Assembly (NCBI GenBank): GCA_021848465.1
Contig: JAJZUP010000008.1
Span: 1 to 45,676 of the forward strand
Length of the DNA: 45,676 nucleotides
From: Pseudomonadota bacterium
GTDB lineage: Bacteria; Pseudomonadota; Gammaproteobacteria; Burkholderiales; Gallionellaceae
Direction: 5' to 3'
The translations under genes and the position numbers were made by a program. The notes beneath the pieces are model-generated. The model made no database searches. It was not told the origin of the DNA and saw only the letters and a program-made list of their open reading frames with translations. Shown here piece by piece: positions 40,359 to 45,676 of this stretch. Within the stretch, counting starts at the first letter, position 1; every line of letters starts with the position of its first letter.

Positions 40359-41132
40359 ATGAATGCTGAACCCATTGCCAACCCGAAGCTGATCGTCAAG
40401 AACCTGAATTTCTATTACGGGGCTGACCGCGCACTCAAGGACATCAACCTGACCATTCCGGAAAAAATGGTGACGGCCTTCATCGGCCCGTCCGGCTGCG
40501 GAAAATCCACCTTGCTGCGTACCTTCAACCGCATGTACCAGCTTTACCCCAAGCAGCGTGCCGAAGGTGAAATCCTGATGGATGGGCAAAACCTGCTCGA
40601 CAAAAAACAGGACCTGAATACGTTGCGCGCTAAAGTCGGCATGGTATTCCAGAAACCCACGCCATTCCCGATGTCCATCTATGACAATATCGCATTTGGC
40701 GTGAAGCTCTATGAAAACCTCAGCAGCCATGAAATGGCTGAGCGCGTGGAATGGGCGCTGAAGAAAGCGGCGCTCTGGAATGAGGTCAAGGACAAGCTGA
40801 AACAGAGCGGCACCGGCCTTTCCGGTGGCCAGCAACAGCGACTCTGCATCGCACGGGCAATCGCCGTCAAACCGCAAGTGCTGCTATTGGACGAACCGAC
40901 TTCCGCCCTCGACCCGATCTCAACGGCTCATATCGAAAAACTGGTGGACGAATTGAAGAAGGACTTCACCATCGTCATCGTGACGCACAACATGCAACAG
41001 GCCGCCCGCGTATCTGATTACACGGCCTACATGTACCTTGGCGACCTGGTTGAATTCGGCGACACCAGCACGGTCTTCACCAACCCGAAACGTAAAGAAA
41101 CCGAAGACTACATTACAGGTCGCTTTGGTTAA
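40359..41132 (+). CDS. pstB: Phosphate ABC transporter ATP-binding protein PstB
   Basis: A 257-residue ABC ATPase. Walker [10 protein letters not shown] spans 43-51, the signature LSGGQQQR 154-161 and Walker B VLLLDEP with D178 and E179, followed by the H-loop histidine in IVTHNMQQ. The C-terminus EDYITGRFG is the normal family ending. The last 25 bases (41108-41132) form the left arm and loop of a hairpin and are repeated downstream at 41186 and 41280. No phoU gene follows, although it does in many pst operons. Confidence 0.97.
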   Translation: MNAEPIANPKLIVKNLNFYYGADRALKDINLTIPEKMVTAFIGPSGCGKSTLLRTFNRMYQLYPKQRAEGEILMDGQNLLDKKQDLNTLRAKVGMVFQKPTPFPMSIYDNIAFGVKLYENLSSHEMAERVEWALKKAALWNEVKDKLKQSGTGLSGGQQQRLCIARAIAVKPQVLLLDEPTSALDPISTAHIEKLVDELKKDFTIVIVTHNMQQAARVSDYTAYMYLGDLVEFGDTSTVFTNPKRKETEDYITGRFG

Positions 41133-41304
41133 ACGACCAGTAATGTAGCGGTGGAGACTTACCTTGAGGTTAGTCGTAACCACTAATTACCGGCAGGTTC
41201 GGTTAACCTGCCGGTAATATAGCGGCGAAGCTAACATACGCAAAGCGAATGTTAAGCCGCGAAGCGGCGGCTGTAGCCACTACATTACTGGTCGTTTTGG
41301 TTAG
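41108..41304. repeat. Three-copy palindromic repeat derived from the pstB 3' end
   Basis: Three segments each encode ITGRFG plus a stop codon: the true pstB end (ATT at 41111 region to 41132), 41186-41206, and 41284-41304. Copy 1 and 3 share 22 of 24 bases (41108-41131 and 41280-41303). Copies 1 and 2 are each followed by their own inverted copy: 41134-41148 pairs with 41108-41122 (14 of 15), and 41205-41218 pairs with 41186-41199 (14 of 14). The two hairpins share a tail GTAATRTAGCGGYGRAG (41140 and 41214). AAACGACCAGTAATGTAG (41131-41148) and its exact complement (41280-41297) bound a 167-bp segment with TGGTT on both outer sides. GCCGC-GAA-GCGGC (41256-41268) is a further hairpin. No gene fits here. 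Confidence 0.85.
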
Positions 41305-41315
41305 GCTCTGACGCT

Positions 41316-41345
41316 AATAAAAGGCAGGCGCACTCTGCGCCTGCC
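41316..41345 (-). terminator. Rho-independent terminator of ugpQ-glpD
   Basis: A perfect ten-base stem, GGCAGGCGCA (41323-41332) with TGCGCCTGCC (41336-41345), closes a three-base loop. On the - strand it is followed by TTTTATT. It begins 13 bases after the glpD stop. Confidence 0.9.
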
Positions 41346-41357
41346 CTCAGCAGGATC

Positions 41358-42935
41358 CTACTGCGAACAGCCCAGTCCGGAGATAACGGCGCGCGCTTCA
41401 CACGCCTCTCTGGCCTCATCCCACCCCAGTCTTTCTGCAACCCGCATTGCGATTTCCTTTACTTTGGCCTCGTCGAGACGGGCCAGAATCAGCAATGGCA
41501 TGCGACGACGCAAAAGATCGTCCAGATGCACAACCATTTCTTCACGTGCACAAAACAACAGGTCCGCGTAAATAAGCGGCAGCCCAGGCACAATACGGCC
41601 TGCCAGCGCGACATCATTTGCCACTTCGCGCAAAACTCCCTCCGCACGCTTACCGTGCCGCCGGACCAGCCACTTGCCGCATTCGGCATCGATACCGAGC
41701 CGGCCCGCCTGATCAAAAACGGTTGCCGACCACGCCGCAAAATCGTCAGATGCCCAGGGAAAGGCGCGCCCTTTGGTTTTGCAGGGTGCATCGATTCCAA
41801 GCTCAGTGCATACTGCATCCGCGATAACGGCAGCATCCTCACGCGCCGAAGTAAGCTTGCCGCCGATGGAATAAAGCACGCCATCGCTGCCACGCCGCAC
41901 CTCCCAATCGCGGCTGACATCAGAAGGATGCGTCGCATCGCTTTGCCGCATCACGCGCAAGCCGGCGTAACTTCCGATCACATCTCGCGCCGTCAGGCGT
42001 GTGTTGAAAAAATGATTCACTTCGCGCAATAGATAATCGATATCGGCCTTTTCTACAACCACATGCTCAATATCGCCGCGGTAATCAGTATCGGTCGTGC
42101 CGACCAGCGTGCGACCGTACCACGGGATCATGAAAAACACTCGCCCATCTGATTGGGCGGTTAGCAGCAGAGCCTCGTCGCCCAGCAACTGCGGCAAAAT
42201 CAGATGCACACCCTTGCTCAAGCGGCACCACGAGCGGCTTTCCCTGTTTGCCGCCAACCATTGTCCGGCCGTATTTACCAGCACACGCGCCTGAACAACT
42301 TGGCTGCCGCCGCCGACACGATCTTGCACCGTCGCACCGCTCGGTTTGCCTCCCGCCTCGACCAGACCGGTCAATTTGCAATAATTCACGCACACTGCCC
42401 CGGCCGCCATCGCCCCGGCCACCAGCTCCAGCACCAGCCTGGCATCATCGGTCTGCGCATCCGCATAAGTAAAACCACCGCGCAGCCCATCGGCAGACAG
42501 CGCCGCGAAGCGATGCGCAAACTTGCGGTTGCTGAAGTAGCGATGCCGCATATTCGTATCCGGAATATGCGCCAGCAGGTCGTATAGCATCAACCCTGCT
42601 TTCAATTGCAGCCTGTAAATGCGGCTATCTGCATACACCGGTACGCAAAAGCGCAACGGCCACACGCGATGCGGTGCAACCTCCAGCAACATGCCCCGCT
42701 CGGTCAGCGCTTTCTTCACCAGCTTGAAATCATACGACTCCAGGTAGCGCAAACCGCCGTGGATCAATTTGCTCGAAGCGGATGAAGTCGCACCCGCCCA
42801 ATCCCCCTGTTCCACCAAAGCAACCTTCAGTCCGCGCATGGCCGCGTCGTAAGCCGTCCAAGCCCCGTAAATACCGCCGCCGCAAACCAGCACATCAAAA
42901 TGCGCAGCACCCAGAGCAGCAAAATCGCGCTTCAT
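41358..42935 (-). CDS. glpD: Glycerol-3-phosphate dehydrogenase (aerobic, FAD)
   Basis: A 525-residue flavoprotein that oxidises glycerol-3-phosphate to DHAP at the inner membrane and passes electrons to quinone. The FAD motif CGGGIYGAWTAYDAA lies at 18-32; SSASSKLIHGGLRYLE is the family signature; GTTDTDYRGD and YSIGGKLTSAREDA are further conserved stretches, and a C-terminal helical cap domain ends the protein. Its ATG overlaps the ugpQ stop (ATGA), so UgpQ product flows directly to GlpD. Confidence 0.95.
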   Translation of the reverse strand: MKRDFAALGAAHFDVLVCGGGIYGAWTAYDAAMRGLKVALVEQGDWAGATSSASSKLIHGGLRYLESYDFKLVKKALTERGMLLEVAPHRVWPLRFCVPVYADSRIYRLQLKAGLMLYDLLAHIPDTNMRHRYFSNRKFAHRFAALSADGLRGGFTYADAQTDDARLVLELVAGAMAAGAVCVNYCKLTGLVEAGGKPSGATVQDRVGGGSQVVQARVLVNTAGQWLAANRESRSWCRLSKGVHLILPQLLGDEALLLTAQSDGRVFFMIPWYGRTLVGTTDTDYRGDIEHVVVEKADIDYLLREVNHFFNTRLTARDVIGSYAGLRVMRQSDATHPSDVSRDWEVRRGSDGVLYSIGGKLTSAREDAAVIADAVCTELGIDAPCKTKGRAFPWASDDFAAWSATVFDQAGRLGIDAECGKWLVRRHGKRAEGVLREVANDVALAGRIVPGLPLIYADLLFCAREEMVVHLDDLLRRRMPLLILARLDEAKVKEIAMRVAERLGWDEAREACEARAVISGLGCSQ

Positions 42936-43720
42936 GCGTCCCTCATGCCCAAAGCCTTTTGCGGAATGTCGCTGATCAGGATATCCACGCCAAGATTGAG
43001 TGCCGCGCTGATTTCAGCTTCGCTGTTGCAGGTGTAAACCGCAATACTCTTATCCTGGCTGCGCAGCAAACGGACAAAAGCTTCGTCCAGTATCTCGATT
43101 GGCAAACACAAACCGTGCAGAAAGGGGTGCTCCTGCAACACTCGCCCGGCATCGTCCAGGGTTTGATATGGCTCGAAGTTGTAAACCAGAGGAAAGCCGG
43201 GGCGGTATTGCTGCGCATAAACCAGGCTGGCAAGATCGAACGACGACACAATAATGCGATCGTCCTGCACGGTGCCAACCATATCCAGCGTTTGCCTCAC
43301 CTTGGTTTCATGCCGCGCGCGGGCCTCCCAGTCGCGGTTCTTGATTTCAAGCAGCAGCCGACAACGCTTGCGGTATGCATCCAGATAGTCTTGCAAGCGC
43401 ATCAGGCTTTCCGCTTTGATACCTTGTCCGAAGTGCCCGGCAAAATCCATTGCACTTAACTGCGCATAATCGAAATCATCAATATGCTTGTCCGCCAAAC
43501 CCGGCAACTTGCCAAGGAAGCGGTCATGCCAAAGCACCGCGACCTCATCCCGGCTTAACTGAATATCGGTCTCGATACCGTCAATCGCATAGGCAAACGC
43601 CTTGTCAAAAGCGGTTCTGGTGTTTTCTGCCGCCTCGCGGTTTGCCCCGCGATGCGCAAAAATCAATGTACGCCCATACTTGTTTGCTGCCTTCCAGCCA
43701 TCGTCAGAGTATTTATGCAT
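42932..43720 (-). CDS. ugpQ: Glycerophosphodiester phosphodiesterase
   Basis: A 262-residue cytoplasmic GDPD enzyme that splits glycerophosphodiesters into glycerol-3-phosphate and an alcohol. The catalytic residues are visible: H23 and R24 (AHRGANREAAENT), E50 and D52 (GIETDIQLS), and H65 (LWHDRFL). There is no signal peptide, which fits UgpQ rather than periplasmic GlpQ. First gene of a two-gene operon with glpD. The 84-base spacer to the divergent gene holds no clear PhoB box. Confidence 0.94.
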   Translation of the reverse strand: MHKYSDDGWKAANKYGRTLIFAHRGANREAAENTRTAFDKAFAYAIDGIETDIQLSRDEVAVLWHDRFLGKLPGLADKHIDDFDYAQLSAMDFAGHFGQGIKAESLMRLQDYLDAYRKRCRLLLEIKNRDWEARARHETKVRQTLDMVGTVQDDRIIVSSFDLASLVYAQQYRPGFPLVYNFEPYQTLDDAGRVLQEHPFLHGLCLPIEILDEAFVRLLRSQDKSIAVYTCNSEAEISAALNLGVDILISDIPQKALGMRDA

Positions 43721-43804
43721 GGAGCCCTTCCACAGTTATTGAAGCTGCAAAAATATTAACGTAGTATTCCAAAGAATTTCAGTGAATTTACATTTACACT
43801 CTTC

Positions 43805-44683
43805 ATGAGCAATCCGCCCGCCCCCCCTCCAGATAAACAAGAGCCGGTTGTTGATTTCGACATCACCTTTTCCATGGCCAGCATCGAGCAGCATCTCGAA
43901 GCGGCAAAACGCATTAGCGCCAATGAAAAAGTCGCGCCCCAGGTCGCTCAAGGTACACCTGTCGCCACGCCCCCCCCCGCTCCCCAACCTGCGGTGGCGC
44001 CGCAACCACAAAGTTTTTCCGCACTCGGTTCCGGCCTGCTGGCGGAGCTGGCCCAAGAGGCTGCGCGCAAGGAACATGCGCAGCTATCCGCAACCCAGGA
44101 GATTCAGGCGCGCGCGCAGCGCTTGAACGACGCACTGAAGCAGATCAATGACTTTCTCGCAGCACTGGTGCAATTCGCCAACAAGATGGAGCCGGAAATA
44201 TCCCGCAGCTATAGCTTGGATGCGCGCACTGCCTATAACGGTTTGAAATGGAAGAATGCCTTCCTTGATGCGCGCAAGCAGGATCTTTCCGCCGCAGCCT
44301 TGCTGGCACATGTCACGTTAAGCGTAACCTACTGCGCCCCCGCGCCCGTCGTAGTCAGCAGGCCATGGAGCCAACTGGAAGCACTGAAAAACGAATTGAA
44401 CAGCCTGAAACTGAAACCAGTCGACGAAAACGAGCTGGATGGAAAACGCCCGCAACAGGAGTGGCTACAGGTCACCCTGACTCCTGAACTGCCGATGCAA
44501 TTGCGGTTCCTCGCCAATTACGACAAAGGCCATATCGATGTGCTGAGCCGCAACCTGCTGGCCTTCGGCATCAGCTCTTTCAGGCTGCAACCGGAAAGAA
44601 TATCGCCTGCCATGCTGGACGACCTCGGCAGGGTCTTGCTTGGGCGCACGAACAATTTGCCCTCGGCATTGCAGCCCCTGTAG
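43805..44683 (+). CDS. Conserved protein of unknown function upstream of a TonB-like gene
   Basis: A 292-residue protein with no signal peptide or membrane segment. The N-terminus is proline-rich (MSNPPAPPPD), followed by a short helix (FSMASIEQHLEAAKRI), a Pro/Ala/Gln linker at about 45-70, a helical, probably coiled-coil stretch at about 75-135 and an alpha-beta domain with CAPAPVVVSRPWSQLEALKNEL and a C-terminal LPMQLRFLANYDKGHIDVLSRN. No family is recognised. It ends six bases before the TonB-like gene, so the two are likely one operon. The absence of export signals suggests it acts in the cytoplasm. Confidence 0.75.
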   Translation: MSNPPAPPPDKQEPVVDFDITFSMASIEQHLEAAKRISANEKVAPQVAQGTPVATPPPAPQPAVAPQPQSFSALGSGLLAELAQEAARKEHAQLSATQEIQARAQRLNDALKQINDFLAALVQFANKMEPEISRSYSLDARTAYNGLKWKNAFLDARKQDLSAAALLAHVTLSVTYCAPAPVVVSRPWSQLEALKNELNSLKLKPVDENELDGKRPQQEWLQVTLTPELPMQLRFLANYDKGHIDVLSRNLLAFGISSFRLQPERISPAMLDDLGRVLLGRTNNLPSALQPL

Positions 44684-44689
44684 CCAAGA

Positions 44690-45349
44690 GTGCGGTTTTC
44701 ACCTGCAAATTTTAATGACACGAGCGAGGCACCTCCGGGAGCACTCAAAGCGGCTTGGCTCATTTTTCTCCTGGTACTGCTGCTCCATATTGCCGTGATC
44801 TTTTTGCTGCACTCCCGTCCTGCTTTTGTTTCCCATGTGCTGACGCAAAGTATCGAAATATCGCTGGATAGCACTCCAGCAACGGCACCGCCACACAGCA
44901 TGCCGGCGCCACCGCAAAAAACAGCGCCCCCTCCTCCCCCTCCCGCGCCACCTCCTGCTGCGGAAGCTCCCGCAGCTCCGGCTCCGCCGCCAGAAACACC
45001 GGCTGCTGCATCACCGCCCCAGCAGCAGCCGACTCCCGCCCCGGCCACCCCAAGCGAGGAGGCTCAGCTTATTTCCAGCCTGACTCGCCAGCCGCGCTTT
45101 CTGAGAAAAATTGAACCGGCTTATCCCGCTGCCGAACGGCGTGCAGGAATCCAGGCCTATGTGCTGGCTGAGGTAACCATAGACAAGCAGGGAAAGGTAC
45201 TGGAAGTGCACATCATCAAAAGCGGCGGGGCGGCATTCGATACCGCCGTATCCGAGGCAATACGAAAAAGCCAGTTCACACCTGGCTACATTAGCGACAG
45301 CGCTGTGCCCGTACGGTTCCAGATACCATTCCGCTTTGACCTGAATTAG
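44690..45349 (+). CDS. TonB-family protein
   Basis: A 219-residue protein with the TonB layout: cytoplasmic N-terminus, one membrane helix at about 22-40, a long periplasmic Pro/Ala-rich spacer (about 62-125), and a C-terminal TonB domain (about 135-219) with EPAYPAAERRAGIQAYVLAE and VHIIKSGGAAFDTAVSEAIR. The start is GTG at 44690, without a clear ribosome site; it may depend on coupling to the upstream gene. No exbB or exbD is in the window, and the PxTP-like spacer lacks Lys-Pro repeats, so an energising partner must lie elsewhere. It could be a TonB or a TonB-like periplasmic linker. Confidence 0.85.
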   Translation: MRFSPANFNDTSEAPPGALKAAWLIFLLVLLLHIAVIFLLHSRPAFVSHVLTQSIEISLDSTPATAPPHSMPAPPQKTAPPPPPPAPPPAAEAPAAPAPPPETPAAASPPQQQPTPAPATPSEEAQLISSLTRQPRFLRKIEPAYPAAERRAGIQAYVLAEVTIDKQGKVLEVHIIKSGGAAFDTAVSEAIRKSQFTPGYISDSAVPVRFQIPFRFDLN

Positions 45350-45369
45350 GGCGTGCTACCACGCCCTAA
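45346..45369. terminator. Bidirectional hairpin between convergent genes
   Basis: TTAGGGCGTG (45346-45355) and CACGCCCTAA (45360-45369) form a perfect ten-base stem with a four-base loop. The TAG stop of the TonB-like gene sits in the left arm. It lies between convergent genes and could end both transcripts. The same arm occurs at 12903. Confidence 0.7.
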
Positions 45370-45392
45370 AGCAACGGGTATCCGGATACAAC

Positions 45393-45676
45393 TCAAACAA
45401 CCGCCTCATCCATCAATTCCATATCCTTCGACGACATGAGCCTTTGGATGTCGACGAGGATAAGCATGCGCTGGTCGACGGTGCCCAGGCCGGTGATGTA
45501 GCGCGTATCCAGCGTGGTGGAGAGTGTCGGGGCGGCCTTGATCTGCTCTGGTTGCAGGGTCAGCACATCGGACACGCTGTCCACCACGATGCCGACCACG
45601 CGCGAGCCGAAGTTGAGGATGATCACCACCGTGAACTCGTTATAGTCCACCTTGCCCAGGTTGAACTTGATGCGCA
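45393..45676 (-). CDS. CheW-like chemotaxis coupling protein, C-terminal part (5' end outside window)
   Basis: The frame is open to the window edge; about 94 C-terminal residues are seen. [25 protein letters not shown] is the core signature of CheW, followed by [23 protein letters not shown]. CheW links chemoreceptors to the histidine kinase CheA at the inner membrane. The GTG at 45648 is an internal valine, not the start. A chemotaxis cluster may lie beyond the window. Confidence 0.88.
   Translation of the reverse strand, partial: RIKFNLGKVDYNEFTVVIILNFGSRVVGIVVDSVSDVLTLQPEQIKAAPTLSTTLDTRYITGLGTVDQRMLILVDIQRLMSSKDMELMDEAVV

Noticed and set aside
41300..41306. GTTAGGC resembling an integron attC core site
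   Set aside because: No matching partner core at the correct distance, no integron integrase in the window, and the bases are explained by the third copy of the pstB end.
43721..43804. Pho box in the ugpQ promoter region
   Set aside because: TGTAAAT occurs but is not repeated with an 11-base period, so no box can be claimed.

Overview
The window is a dense, chromosomal stretch of a GC-moderate betaproteobacterium. The complete 14-gene nuo set in the order nuoA-N with separate nuoC and nuoD, the preceding tpiA-secG-tRNA-Leu(GAG) block, the hisS-yfgM-bamB-der block and the protein sequences themselves all fit Nitrosomonadales, most likely the Gallionellaceae (Sideroxydans/Gallionella-like). 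This placement is an inference from gene order and recalled sequence flavour, not from a search. No phage, CRISPR array, rRNA operon or complete insertion sequence is visible.

Layout. 1-4.0 kb (+): the 3' end of a repeat-rich RTX-type secreted protein, then a terminator, an 809-residue protein that joins a Pol-beta-type nucleotidyltransferase to a kinase-like phosphotransferase, and a secreted metzincin-type protease. 4.0-8.0 kb (-): a CDF metal exporter (DmeF-like) coupled to radA, and a NIT-HAMP-GGDEF diguanylate cyclase. 8.2-12.3 kb (+): an alpha-helical unknown protein coupled to an ABC1/UbiB-family kinase, and a COG2509-type FAD oxidoreductase. 12.3-13.4 kb: four very small genes (tandem CDGSH protein, a 36-residue peptide with a strong ribosome site and its own terminator, a small membrane protein, a small lipoprotein). 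13.4-21.3 kb (-): der, bamB, yfgM, hisS, an unknown exported protein, a TlpA-like thioredoxin, an aldo/keto reductase and hslO. 21.4-37.1 kb (-): tpiA, secG, tRNA-Leu and the whole respiratory complex I operon. 37.3-41.1 kb (+): pstSCAB behind a Pho box. 41.3-43.7 kb (-): ugpQ-glpD. 43.8-45.3 kb (+): an unknown protein and a TonB-like protein. The window ends in a truncated cheW-like gene (-).

How the parts fit. Complex I feeds electrons from NADH to quinone. pstSCAB imports phosphate, with a PhoB-type box placed as in E. coli pstS. Next to it UgpQ releases glycerol-3-phosphate from glycerophosphodiesters, GlpD oxidises it to DHAP with electrons going to quinone, and TpiA takes DHAP into glycolysis, so phosphate supply, phospholipid salvage and respiration sit side by side.

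Most notable observations. (1) Downstream of pstB, three copies of the codons for the PstB C-terminus ITGRFG plus a stop codon occur within 200 bp. They differ almost only at synonymous positions, each of the first two folds back on an inverted copy of itself, and a 167-bp segment has perfect 18-bp terminal inverted repeats. This looks like scars of repeated site-specific integration or a MITE-like element targeting the pstB stop codon. (2) The nucleotidyltransferase-kinase fusion carries a duplicated HxHxR motif at its N-terminus. (3) A terminator and a perfect 16-bp inverted repeat overlap between pstS and pstC and could form alternative structures. (4) The 36-residue gene has a near-ideal expression cassette.
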